A stretch of DNA of 64,000 nucleotides from Xanthomonas sp. DAR 80977. GTDB taxonomy: Bacteria; Pseudomonadota; Gammaproteobacteria; Xanthomonadales; Xanthomonadaceae. The notes under the pieces were generated by a model. The model made no database searches. It saw only the letters and a list, made by a program, of their open reading frames with translations, and was not told the origin of the DNA. Below are positions 53,455-63,941 of this stretch, in pieces. Location of the stretch: the NCBI RefSeq assembly GCF_041240605.1, contig NZ_CP162487.1, positions 4,285,001 through 4,349,000 on the forward strand, read 5' to 3'. The position numbers and the translations under genes are program-made. The stretch's first letter is position 1. Every line of letters begins with the position of its first letter.

Positions 53455-54017
53455 GCGCGGTCCGCGCCCGGCCCGGCACGCGCGCCTGCGGTGCGACGTA
53501 AGCAACCATCGGCGAGGCGGAAGGCATCCCGATGCCGGACAGCATCGGGACTGATGGCCCGAGGCCACCCGAAGTTCCTTCCACAAAAAGCCTTGCCGCC
53601 TCGCCTCGCAGAAGTCCCCCCGCAAAATTCCCTGTAGGAGCGGCTTCAGCCGCGACGAGCGCAGCAGGATGCCTCTTGGTCCGGGACCCGGCCGGGGCCG
53701 AAGCCCCTCCTACAAGAGCACTGATCCTTCGCCTCGCAAAATCCCCTGTAAGAGCGGCTTCAGCTGCGACCAACGAAGCCGGAAACCTCTCGTCCCGGGA
53801 GCCGATCGGGGCTGAAGCCCCTCCTACGAGAGCCTCGGCGCCTCGCCTCAGCGAACAACCTGTGGGAGCGACTTCAGTCGCGACGAGCGAAGCAGCCAGG
53901 CACCCCGCCCGCGCGAAGGATCCGCATCGATGCCGATCCCGCAGTTAACCGCACCGCCGGTCTCGCCTTCACGCGTGGCAGCTTCCCAGACACCAGGCCT
54001 GCGGCTAGGCTGGGGCG
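53455..54017. other. Intergenic REP array after metF
   Basis: Gap of about 560 bp with no gene. It holds five REP-like units described separately, each spaced about 30-50 bp apart. The unit sequences alternate in orientation, as in clustered bacterial interspersed elements. Confidence 0.7.
53633..53885. repeat. Array of five REP-like units
   Basis: Units at 53633-53657 (gtaggagcggcttcagccgc...), 53692-53715 (reverse, gggccgaagcccctcctac), 53748-53770 (gtaagagcggcttcagctgc...), 53806-53828 (reverse, ggggctgaagcccctcctac) and 53861-53885 (gtgggagcgacttcagtcgc...). Spacers contain a recurring gcctcgc... motif (cttcgcctcgcaaaa and similar), so larger modules were copied. Spacing and sequence drift exclude a CRISPR array. 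Confidence 0.85.
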
Positions 54018-54659
54018 ATGCGCGCGCCTTCGTCGATGCTCCTGTTGCTCTGCCTGTGCGCCGCGCCCGCAGCTGCGCAAAAGGTCAACCGCTGCACCGG
54101 CGCCGACGGCGCCACGGTGTTCAGCGATCGCCGCTGCGAGGACCTGGGCGCGATCGACCGGCTGCCGCCACGCGCCGCGCCCAGTGCGGCCAGCGAGGGC
54201 GCCAGCGGCCTGTACCGGCCGCAGTGCGTGCGCCGGCTCAGCGAACTGGCGCAGCAGATCCGCACCGCGGTGGACGCGCGCGACGTCAATCGCCTGTCCA
54301 CGCTGTATTGGTGGAACGGCGTCTCGGACGACGCGGCGCGGCGCATCCTCGACCGCCTGGACGCGATCGTCCAGCGGCCGCTGGTCGCGATCGTGCCGGT
54401 GACGCCGGAGCCGGCGTCTTACCCGCCAGCCGTACCCGCCGCGGCCGACGCCTTGGCCACTGCGGAGCAACGCACCTCCAGCACCACGCCTGCGACAGCG
54501 CAGGCATCGACCGAGGCCCCGCTCGGCGACAGCGCTACGCCGCCGCGCGCACGCGCGACCGGCTTGCGCCTGGAGCAGACCTTCGGCGGCAGCGCGACAC
54601 CGACCTCGACCGTGCTGGGCCTGCGCCGGCAGTACAACTGCTTCTGGATCAGTTTCTAG
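54018..54659 (+). CDS. DUF4124-like exported protein
   Basis: Exported protein of 213 residues. After a signal peptide ending AAA-QKVN the N-terminal domain reads VNRCTGADGATVFSDRRCEDLG, the DUF4124 pattern (YRCxDxxGxxxFSDRPC) with its two Cys. The middle (CVRRLSELAQQIRTAVDARDVNRLSTLYWWNG) is a helical region; then comes a low-complexity Pro/Ala/Thr linker and a short C-terminal strand region with TFGG and LRRQYNCFWISF. It may be an envelope binding or structural protein. No partner gene is evident; it is divergent from the MutT-ThiE fusion. Confidence 0.72.
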   Translation: MRAPSSMLLLLCLCAAPAAAQKVNRCTGADGATVFSDRRCEDLGAIDRLPPRAAPSAASEGASGLYRPQCVRRLSELAQQIRTAVDARDVNRLSTLYWWNGVSDDAARRILDRLDAIVQRPLVAIVPVTPEPASYPPAVPAAADALATAEQRTSSTTPATAQASTEAPLGDSATPPRARATGLRLEQTFGGSATPTSTVLGLRRQYNCFWISF

Positions 54660-54698
54660 CGCGTTTCCGACTCGGCGCTTTGCAGCCGGCCGGGCGTC

Positions 54699-54764
54699 GT
54701 AGGGGCGAAGTCAGTCGCGGCGGGCCGCGTCGGCAAGGCCGGTCGCGACTGAAGTCGCTCCCAC
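54699..54764. repeat. REP-like palindrome
   Basis: gtaggggcgaagtcagtcgc (54699-54718) pairs imperfectly with gcgactgaagtcgctcccac (54745-54764). It lies between the converging ends of the DUF4124-like and MutT-ThiE genes, where it could also act in transcription termination. Confidence 0.75.
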
Positions 54765-54883
54765 ACCTGCGGCATCTCGATCGGAACATGTTCTGCGCTG
54801 CGCGCCGCGCGCCGCGTCGCCAACACCCTCACGTCGCGCAACGGGCCGCGATCGACGGCGTCGCGCGACGCCGCGCAGTCCGC

Positions 54884-55846
54884 TCAGGCAGCGTCCACGT
54901 CCACCGGCCACAGGCCGCGGATCGCGGCGATGCCCTGGCCGCCATGGCGGCGCGCTTCGGCCACCTGCGCCGGCAGCAGGCCGCCGATCGGGTACAGCGG
55001 CAGCGCCACTTCCTCGCGCAGGCGCTCGAACGCGTCCCAGCCCAGCGTCGCCGCGCCGGGATGGCTGGCGGTGGCCGCCAGCGGGCCGACCACGGCGAAG
55101 TCGCAGCCGATCCGCTGCGCCGCCTGCAGCTCCTCCAGGCGATGGCAGGACGCGGCGACGCATTGCCCCGGCGGCAGCGGGCGCGCGTCGAACTGCGCAA
55201 GTTGCTCCGACCCCAGATGCACGCCGATGCCCAGTTCCTGCGCCAGGGCCAGATCGCGGTTGACCAGCACCTGCGCGCCACGCGCCGCGCACAGCACCGC
55301 CGCGGCCCGCGCCAGCGGCTGCCAGCTGGCGGCCGGCAGGCTGCGCGCGCGCAACTGCACGCGTTGCACGCCGCCTTGCAGCGCGCGCTCCAGCGCCGCC
55401 AGCCAGCGCTCGGGCTCGACCGGCTCCGGCGTGACCAGATAGCGATCGGGCTGGCGCAGCATCGCCACCACCGGCTGGTCGGCCGGCGGCATCGCGTAAC
55501 GCCCCAGCTTGTCCGGCGTCACCCAGGTCAGCGCCTGGCCTTCGCGGCCGCGCGCGGTGCCCTTCCACGACAGCACCTGGCGCATCTCCAGACGCAGCCG
55601 CTTGTCCGGATAGCGCTGCGGCACTTCCATCAGCTGCGCGCCGACCGTCGCCTCGATGCCCAGTTCCTCCTGCAGCTCGCGCACCAGGGCCTGCTCGGAC
55701 GTCTCGCCAGGCTCGCGCTTGCCGCCGGGGAATTCCCACAGACCGGCGAGATCGCGGCCCTCGGTACGCCGGGTCAGCAGGATACGGCCGCGGGCATCGG
55801 TGATGACCCCGGCGACGACATGGATGGATCTGAGCGGTTCGGACAT
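54884..55846 (-). CDS. mutT: MutT-type Nudix hydrolase fused to ThiE-like domain
   Basis: Fusion of 320 residues. The Nudix domain (1-125) has a complete Nudix box at 42-64, GKREPGETSEQALVRELQEELG within GX5EX7REUXEEXGU, so it can hydrolyse 8-oxo-dGTP or similar. The second domain (about 128-318) is a thiamine-phosphate-synthase-like barrel: LVTPEPVEPERW, VQLRARSLPAASWQPLA, VLVNRDLALA, GVHLGSEQL and VGPLAATASHPGAATLGW, the last matching the ThiE phosphate loop. The same fusion is known for gammaproteobacterial MutT next to secA. The ATG at 55846 is preferred over one at 55882 because MSEPLRSIHVVAGV matches the domain start. Confidence 0.9.
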   Translation of the reverse strand: MSEPLRSIHVVAGVITDARGRILLTRRTEGRDLAGLWEFPGGKREPGETSEQALVRELQEELGIEATVGAQLMEVPQRYPDKRLRLEMRQVLSWKGTARGREGQALTWVTPDKLGRYAMPPADQPVVAMLRQPDRYLVTPEPVEPERWLAALERALQGGVQRVQLRARSLPAASWQPLARAAAVLCAARGAQVLVNRDLALAQELGIGVHLGSEQLAQFDARPLPPGQCVAASCHRLEELQAAQRIGCDFAVVGPLAATASHPGAATLGWDAFERLREEVALPLYPIGGLLPAQVAEARRHGGQGIAAIRGLWPVDVDAA

Positions 55847-56074
55847 GACGCAAGCTTGCCGTCTTCGGCGGTGCCAACGCAATGAACTCGCTTCACATCG
55901 TCGCCGATCCGCGTGTCATCGCAACGCTCCGCGTGCGTTCGGCCAGCCTGCGGCGCGGTGGCCGGGGACGACGCGGCGACGACGCCGTCACCGGCCGCAT
56001 GGCGCCATGCAAATGGACTCTTCACGCATGGCGGCGCCGGCGGCATCAACGCGGCCTGGATGCTGGCACTTCGC

Positions 56075-56458
56075 TCACTCCGGCAACTCGTGCCCGATCC
56101 GCCACAGCACCCCGCCCGGATCGTGCAGGGTGAAGTCGCGCATGCCCCACGGCCGGTCCTCCGGCACGCCGACGCGCGCGCCGTAACGGCCGGCCAGGTC
56201 GGCCGCCTCGAACCGCCGCCACCACGCATCCGCGTCCATCACCGCCAGGTGCAGCATCAGGTTGTGCGCCAGCCCCTGCTCGTAGAAATCCTGCAGCAGG
56301 AACGCACAGTGCTCGCCATGGCGGAAACAGACGAGTCCGTCGCCAAGCGGCTCCGGCACGAATCCCACCTCGCGATAGAAGTCCACGGACAGCGCAAAGT
56401 CGCGCGCCGGCACGAACACCTTCAATTCGAGACTGGGGGAAGGCTCCACGGCAAGCAT
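56075..56458 (-). CDS. VOC (glyoxalase/bleomycin-resistance) family protein
   Basis: Small protein of 127 residues with one beta-alpha-beta-beta-beta module pair: ELKVFVPARDFALSVDFYREVGF opens it and GVPEDRPWGMRDFTLHDPGGVLWRIG closes it, typical VOC wording. Possible metal ligands are His in NLMLHLAVMDADAWW and Glu in the closing region, but not all are obvious, so it may bind a ligand without catalysis. It lies between secA and mutT, interrupting their usual adjacency, with 443 bp of repeats before secA's 3' end and 228 bp after it. Function unknown. Confidence 0.85.
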   Translation of the reverse strand: MLAVEPSPSLELKVFVPARDFALSVDFYREVGFVPEPLGDGLVCFRHGEHCAFLLQDFYEQGLAHNLMLHLAVMDADAWWRRFEAADLAGRYGARVGVPEDRPWGMRDFTLHDPGGVLWRIGHELPE

Positions 56459-56901
56459 CCGACGGCAAGGGCGACACCGGGCACCCTACCCGCAGAACGC
56501 ACGACATGCCATACAGGCAAGCCCGCCCCAAGCCTCCCCCAAAAACAAAACGCCCCGCACAAAGCAGGGCTGTAGATCAAGGGTTTGACCAATCACCGCA
56601 CCCCGTCTGCAGCAAAAGCCTAGCCTCTCTCCCGTCGGGAGAGGGGTTGGGGTGAGGGTCCGGCGCGAAGCGCCTCGCGGAGTTTGGATGCAAGAGGCTG
56701 CGCCATCCCCTCATCCGCCCTGCGGGGCACCTTCCCCCGAAAAGGGGGCCATGGTCCGAGGGGAGAAGGAACACCCTTAATAAAGGGGCGCGCCGATAGG
56801 CACGAGGTTTTGGGAGCGGTGAGCCGGGGCCCGCACTTCGCGCAGCGAAGTGTGGGGCTGTTGCGCGATCGCGCAACAGCGCTCAGCAACAGCGCTCGCC
56901 C
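56459..56901. other. secA 3' region with dispersed repeat and terminator
   Basis: About 440 bp without a gene. Plus-strand 56624-56660 reads ctctctcccgtcgggagagg then ggttggggtgagggtcc, a common xanthomonad dispersed element with a short hairpin. The following cctcatccgccctgcggggc and cccccgaaaagggggcc stretches form further small hairpins. A terminator for minus-strand transcripts lies at 56541-56570. Confidence 0.6.
56541..56570 (-). terminator. Terminator downstream of secA
   Basis: On the minus strand gccctgc (56564-56570) pairs with gcggggc (56552-56558) around a 5-base loop, allowing one wobble, and is followed by gttttgttttt (56541-56551). It sits 330 bp beyond the secA stop, with repeats in between. 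Confidence 0.75.
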
Positions 56902-59640
<2,739 letters not shown>

Positions 59641-59701
59641 TGAAGGAACCGGTTGGAAAGGAACGCCCGTACGGCCCAATCCCCCAGGGAATCGGCGGGC
59701 C

Positions 59702-59731
59702 GCAAACGAAACAGGGCGCGAGGCGCCCTGT
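59702..59731 (-). terminator. Hairpin terminator between the M23 gene and secA
   Basis: A 9-bp stem (acagggcgc at 59711-59719, gcgccctgt at 59723-59731) with a 3-base loop, followed on the minus strand by TTTCGTTTG. It ends the peptidase transcript and leaves about 60 bp of secA leader. Confidence 0.7.
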
Positions 59732-59803
59732 CGTGGCAAAGCGTATTGTAGCTTGGGGCGGCCTCCGGCGATTCAAGCGCCGGCAACGCCGCCCCAGCGC
59801 CGC

Positions 59804-60751
59804 TCAGCCGCGGCCGCGGCGGCCCACCGGGGTGGCGCCATCGCCGAGGAACTTGGCCGGATTCATCACCACGCCATCCTTCCATACCTCGAAATGCACG
59901 TGGGCGCCGGTGGAACGGCCGGTGGAGCCGGCCTTGGCCACTTCCTGGCCGACCCGCACCAGATCGCCGACCTTCACCGACAAGCGCGAATTGTGCGCGT
60001 AGCGGGTGACATAGCCGTTGCCGTGATCGACCTCGACCACGTTGCCGTAGCCGCCGCGCACGCCCGAGTAGCTGACCACGCCATCGGCCACGGCCAGCAC
60101 CGAGTCGCCGACATTGGCATGGAAGTCGATGCCCTTGTGGTTGCCGGCGCCGCCGCCGAACGGATCGGCGCGGCCGCCGAAGCCGGAGGTGATGTAGCTG
60201 TTGCGGATCGGCATCCGCGACGGCACCGCGTTCTGGTCGAGCTGGTGGTCGAACAGCAGCGATTCGAGCACCGACAGCTGCTGGCCGGAGGTGGCGAACT
60301 GCTGCTGCAGCCCGTCCAGTTCCTTGCCCAGCTGCGGCGCCGGCATGTCCTGGCTGACCTCGTCGTCGCCGCCACCGACGCCGACCGGCTGGTCGAAGTC
60401 GAATTCGCCGTCCTGCAGCTTGCCCATGCGGGTCAGGCGTTCGCCGAGCGCGTTCAGCCGGGTGGCCTGCGCCTGCAGCTCGCCCAGCCGCGCGGCCAGC
60501 GCGTTGACCTGGGTCTGCGCGTCGCGGCGCACCTGCGCCAGCTCCGCATCCTGCTTCTGCACCTTGGCCCGCAACTGCGCCGAGCCGACCAGGCCGGTCG
60601 CGGCGCTGACGCCGATGCCGAGTACCATGCCCACGCCGAGGACGGCGCCCAGCACGGCCAGGGGACGCCGGTCCGCGAACTCGCGGAATCGCCACGGCAA
60701 GTCCTTGATCCCCTTTTCACGCGAATTGATTACGATCTTCTTAAACGCCAT
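59804..60751 (-). CDS. M23-family (LytM) endopeptidase with coiled coil
   Basis: Periplasmic peptidoglycan endopeptidase or divisome regulator of 315 residues. After a basic N terminus a membrane helix spans about 31-55 (LAVLGAVLGVGMVLGIGVSAATGL). A coiled coil follows (about 60-170). The LytM domain (about 185-305) has intact zinc ligands: NHKGIDF with His205 and Asp209, and HVHFE with His284 and His286, so it should be active unlike EnvC-type degenerate members. The start is the ATG at 60751; a second ATG at 60763 would overlap the start codon of the divergent dciA. Its place beside ftsZ, lpxC and secA fits a cell-envelope role. Confidence 0.9.
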   Translation of the reverse strand: MAFKKIVINSREKGIKDLPWRFREFADRRPLAVLGAVLGVGMVLGIGVSAATGLVGSAQLRAKVQKQDAELAQVRRDAQTQVNALAARLGELQAQATRLNALGERLTRMGKLQDGEFDFDQPVGVGGGDDEVSQDMPAPQLGKELDGLQQQFATSGQQLSVLESLLFDHQLDQNAVPSRMPIRNSYITSGFGGRADPFGGGAGNHKGIDFHANVGDSVLAVADGVVSYSGVRGGYGNVVEVDHGNGYVTRYAHNSRLSVKVGDLVRVGQEVAKAGSTGRSTGAHVHFEVWKDGVVMNPAKFLGDGATPVGRRGRG

Positions 60752-60761
60752 ATGAGTTTTC

Positions 60762-61238
60762 ATGTCTAAGCGAAAGTCCGGCGAGGGCCATACCACCGCG
60801 CCGATGCCGGCGTTGGACGCCGCATTGGCGGACAAGGTGGGCGACCCGTTGCGGCGTGCCTTGTGGCTCGACGCGCTGGACCGACAACTGCGCCCCCATC
60901 TGCCGCCGAATCTGGCGTCCCGTTGCCGGTTGGCCAATGTGAACGGCGAACAGCTCGTTTTTCTCGTTGACTCTCCGGTCTGGCACGCCCGGGTCAGGCT
61001 CGCCGAGGCCGATATCCTCGTTGCGGCCCGGTCCCTCGGGCTGAAGGCCACCAGGGTGACCGTCAAGATTGCGACTGCACCTGCGCATTCCCCAATGCAA
61101 CAGGCAAGAAGCACGCCAGCACCGGTTTCCGCAGCGACACACAAGGGATTGCGCGACGCGCTGGCATCCCTGCAGGACGTCGACTCCACGACATCCAAAG
61201 GCCCCGCGGCGTCCGGCCGCGGCGGTCTGCGTACGTAG
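60762..61238 (+). CDS. dciA: DciA (DUF721), DnaB helicase loader/operator
   Basis: Protein of 158 residues of the DUF721 family, which includes DciA, the ancestral helicase loader in bacteria lacking DnaC/DnaI. The core (about 20-105) has ALWLDALDRQLRPHLPPNLASRCRLANV, NGEQLVFLVDSPVWHARVRLAE and ADILVAARSLGLKATRVTVKI; the SPVWHARVR/L stretch is the usual hallmark (SPxWxxxLR). The C-terminal part is Ala/Pro/Ser-rich and likely disordered, as in other DciA proteins. Placement between lpxC and secA is conserved in pseudomonads. Its ATG is only 11 bp from the divergent M23 start. Confidence 0.86.
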   Translation: MSKRKSGEGHTTAPMPALDAALADKVGDPLRRALWLDALDRQLRPHLPPNLASRCRLANVNGEQLVFLVDSPVWHARVRLAEADILVAARSLGLKATRVTVKIATAPAHSPMQQARSTPAPVSAATHKGLRDALASLQDVDSTTSKGPAASGRGGLRT

Positions 61239-61358
61239 ACACGCACGTCACGACCCGACGCATCCTAGCGGGCGCCGGCGTCGAGGTCGTTATCGATTCG
61301 TTAAATAGAAGTTAAGTGGCGCCAAAAGCGCGACGGATCGCCCATTCCGTGATCCGAA

Positions 61359-61380
61359 ACCGCCCCCGGCCGAGGGGCGG
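61359..61380 (-). terminator. Hairpin after lpxC
   Basis: ccgcccc (61360-61366) and ggggcgg (61374-61380) pair over 7 bp; on the minus strand only TTTC follows. It lies just after the lpxC stop and may be a weak terminator. Confidence 0.5.
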
Positions 61381-61386
61381 GAAACT

Positions 61387-62298
61387 TTAGGCGTAAGCCA
61401 CGGCCCCGTAGGCCACGGGCGCCGGCACGGCCTTGGAATCGAAGCTGACCCACTCCCACGCGGCCTGCTCGGCGAGCAGGGCACGGACCAGCTTGTTGTT
61501 CAGCGCATGGCCGGATTTGTAGCCTTCGTAGGCGCCCAGGATGGCGCCGCCGGCGAGGTACAGGTCGCCGATCGCATCGAGGATCTTGTGCCGCACGAAC
61601 TCGTCGGCGTAGCGCAGGCCGTCGTCGTTGAGCACGCGGAACTCGTCGAGCACGATGGCGTTGTCCATCGACCCGCCCAGGCCCAGGTTGCGCTCGCGCA
61701 TGTACTCCAGGTCGCGCATGAAGCCGAAGGTGCGCGCGCGGGAGATTTCCTTGATGTAGGCCATGGTCGAGAACTCGATCTCCTGGCGCGACTGCTTGGC
61801 CGGGATCATCGGGTGGTCGAACTGGATGGTGAAGCCCAGCTTGTAGCCGTCGTACGGCTCGAAGCGGGCGATCTTGTCGCCGTCGCGCACTTCCACCGGA
61901 CGCTTGATGCGGATGAAGCGCTTGGGCTTGCCCTGCTCGACGATGCCTGCGGACTGCAGCAGGAACACGAACGGGCCGGACGAACCGTCCATGATCGGCA
62001 GCTCGGCCGAGGACAGCTCGACGATGGCGTTGTCCACGCCGAGGCCGGCCATCGCCGACATCAGGTGTTCCACCGTCTGGATCTTGGCCTCGCCGCGGCT
62101 GAGCCCGGTGCACAGCGTGGTCTCGGTGACCAGCTCGGCGTCGGCCGGCACTTCCACCGCCGGTTCCAGGTCCACGCGCCGGAACACGATGCCGTGGTCG
62201 GCGGGCGCCGGACGCAGCGTCATGTACACCTTGTCGCCGCTATGCAGGCCCACGCCGGTGGCGCGGATCGTGTTCTTGAGAGTGCGTTGCTGGGTCAT
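61387..62298 (-). CDS. lpxC: UDP-3-O-acyl-N-acetylglucosamine deacetylase
   Basis: Zinc deacetylase of 303 residues catalysing the committed step of lipid A synthesis. Key motifs: GVGLHSGDKV, the first zinc ligand His in VEHLMSAMAGLGVDN, FVRHKILDAIGDLYL with His and Asp zinc ligands, and GHALNNKLV with the catalytic His. The N terminus MTQQRTLKNTIRATGVGLHSG matches homologues. The last part after YGAVAYA is short, as in other xanthomonads. It is transcribed separately from ftsZ, whose terminator is at 62433-62464, and 86 bp before its start lies a possible promoter region. Confidence 0.96.
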   Translation of the reverse strand: MTQQRTLKNTIRATGVGLHSGDKVYMTLRPAPADHGIVFRRVDLEPAVEVPADAELVTETTLCTGLSRGEAKIQTVEHLMSAMAGLGVDNAIVELSSAELPIMDGSSGPFVFLLQSAGIVEQGKPKRFIRIKRPVEVRDGDKIARFEPYDGYKLGFTIQFDHPMIPAKQSRQEIEFSTMAYIKEISRARTFGFMRDLEYMRERNLGLGGSMDNAIVLDEFRVLNDDGLRYADEFVRHKILDAIGDLYLAGGAILGAYEGYKSGHALNNKLVRALLAEQAAWEWVSFDSKAVPAPVAYGAVAYA

Positions 62299-62432
62299 GG
62301 GAGACAGTTTGGGAACGTCCGCTCAGACGGGAACTGAACGGAATCGAGAATATCACGCGTTTAGCCAAATTTTAACAATACGGTCACAGCATCCTATTTC
62401 CGCAACACTGGCCACAGCCGGCGTCGCGGTCG

Positions 62433-62464
62433 CAAAAACCTGCCGGGTCGAGGCGACCCGGCAG
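62433..62464 (-). terminator. Terminator of ftsZ
   Basis: An 11-bp perfect stem, ctgccgggtcg (62440-62450) and cgacccggcag (62454-62464), with a 3-base loop, followed on the minus strand by GTTTTTG (62433-62439). Confidence 0.88.
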
Positions 62465-62542
62465 CAAAGGACACGGCGCGCCGCTCGGGCGGACAATCCC
62501 GATCGGCGGTGTTGCGGCCGGCGCAGGGCCGGCCTGGCGCGG

Positions 62543-62564
62543 TCAGTCGGCCTGGCGGCGCAGG
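62543..62564. repeat. 22-bp direct copy of the ftsZ stop region
   Basis: tcagtcggcctggcggcgca plus gg at 62543-62564 is identical to 62671-62692, the end of ftsZ that encodes LRRQAD and the stop. The copies are in the same orientation and 128 bp apart. Confidence 0.85.
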
Positions 62565-62670
62565 GCGGGCAGCGCGCTTGCGAAGCACTGCTTCGCACGC
62601 CGACCCGCGCCTGGCCAGGGATGGCCAGGCTGGGCCGTCCGCCAGCCGGTCTGTCGCGCCAGGGACGGCA

Positions 62671-63891
62671 TCAGTCGGCCTGGCGGCGCAGGAACGCAGG
62701 AATGTCCAGGTAGTCGTTCGGCAGGTCGGCCGCCGCCGGTGCCGGCGCGGACACGCCCATCGCATCGCTGCTCGGACGCCGCAGGCCCAGGCCCATCGCG
62801 CCGCCGACCGCCTTGGACACGGCGTCGCCGCCATGCTCGAAGTCGCCGAATTCCGGCTGCCCGGTGGTGGCGTTGCGCACCAGCTTGATCGGCGCGCGCT
62901 GCTCCGGACGCTGGGTCTGGCGCGACACGGCGCGGTTCAGGCCGGTGGCGACCACGGTCACGCGCACTTCGTCCTGCATATCCGGGTCGAGCACGGTGCC
63001 GACCACGACGGTCGCGTCTTCCGAGGCGAAGCCTTCGATGGTGCGGCCGATCTCGTCGAACTCGGCCATGGTGAAGTCCGGACCGGCGGTGATGTTGACC
63101 AGGATGCCGTTGGCGCCGGCCAGGTTGACGTCGTCCAGCAGCGGGTTCTGGATCGCCGCTTCGGCCGCGGCCTGCGCGCGGTCGTCGCCGCGGGCCGAGC
63201 CGGTGCCCATCATCGCCAGGCCCATTTCCGACATCACGGTGCGCACGTCGGCGAAGTCGACGTTGATCAGGCCCGGACGCACGATCAGGTCGGCGATGCC
63301 CTGCACCGCGCCCTGCAGCACGTCGTTGGCGGCGCGGAACGCCTGGATCATGGTGGCGTTGCGGCCGAGCACGGTGATCAGCTTCTCGTTGGGGATGGTG
63401 ATCAGCGAGTCGCAATGCTGGCTCAGTTCCTCGATGCCCTTCAGCGCGACCTGCATGCGCCGGCGGCCTTCGAACGGGAACGGCTTGGTGACCACGGCCA
63501 CGGTCAGGATGCCCATCTCCTTGGCCAGCTGCGCGACCACGGGGGCGGCGCCGGTGCCGGTGCCGCCGCCCATGCCGGCGGTGATGAACACCATGTCCGC
63601 GCCCTGCAGCGCGTCCATGATGCGTTCGCGATCTTCCAGCGCGGCCTGGCGGCCCACTTCCGGGTTCGCGCCGGCGCCCAGGCCCTTGGTGACGTTGGTG
63701 CCGAGCTGCAGCTGCAGCTTGGCGCCGCAGTTCTTGATCGCCTGCGAGTCGGTGTTGGCGGTGATGAACTCCACGCCGTCCACGCTGCTGCTGACCATGT
63801 GCGCGACCGCGTTGCCGCCGCCGCCGCCCACGCCGACCACCTTGATTACCGCGTTGGGTGCCATCTTTTCAATCAGTTCGAAATGCGCCAT
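62671..63891 (-). CDS. ftsZ: Cell division protein FtsZ
   Basis: Tubulin-like GTPase of 406 residues that forms the division ring. The N-terminal MAHFELIEKMAPNAVIKVVG leads to GGGGGNAVAHM, and the GTP-binding tubulin signature GGGTGTG stands in AGMGGGTGTGAAPVV. NVDFADVRTVM is the synergy-loop (T7) region with the catalytic Asp. A variable linker precedes the conserved C-terminal peptide DIPAFLRRQAD, which binds FtsA/ZipA. It starts at 63891, 109 bp inside the window end; ftsA would be expected beyond it. Confidence 0.97.
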   Translation of the reverse strand: MAHFELIEKMAPNAVIKVVGVGGGGGNAVAHMVSSSVDGVEFITANTDSQAIKNCGAKLQLQLGTNVTKGLGAGANPEVGRQAALEDRERIMDALQGADMVFITAGMGGGTGTGAAPVVAQLAKEMGILTVAVVTKPFPFEGRRRMQVALKGIEELSQHCDSLITIPNEKLITVLGRNATMIQAFRAANDVLQGAVQGIADLIVRPGLINVDFADVRTVMSEMGLAMMGTGSARGDDRAQAAAEAAIQNPLLDDVNLAGANGILVNITAGPDFTMAEFDEIGRTIEGFASEDATVVVGTVLDPDMQDEVRVTVVATGLNRAVSRQTQRPEQRAPIKLVRNATTGQPEFGDFEHGGDAVSKAVGGAMGLGLRRPSSDAMGVSAPAPAAADLPNDYLDIPAFLRRQAD

Positions 63892-63910
63892 GTCCGTGTC
63901 CTCTTTGAGC

Positions 63911-63941
63911 CGGGATTCGGGATTGGGGAGTGGGGATTCGG
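63911..63941. repeat. GGGATT/GGATTCGG simple repeat upstream of ftsZ
   Basis: cgggattcgggattggggag followed by tggggattcgg is a reverse-orientation relative of the AATCCC repeat at 10633-10670. It lies 20 bp upstream of the ftsZ start. Confidence 0.65.

Larger units (their letters stand above)
62299..62670. other. ftsZ-lpxC intergenic region
   Basis: About 370 bp. It contains the ftsZ terminator (62433-62464), a 22-bp copy of the ftsZ stop region (62543-62564), and an AT-richer part nearest lpxC (ttagccaaattttaacaata near 62360-62380) that should hold the lpxC promoter. No gene is credible here. Confidence 0.6.

Noticed and set aside
53633..53885. Regularly spaced palindromes resembling a CRISPR array
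   Set aside because: Units alternate in orientation, vary in sequence and have uneven spacers with copied motifs; no cas gene is near. They are REP-like elements.
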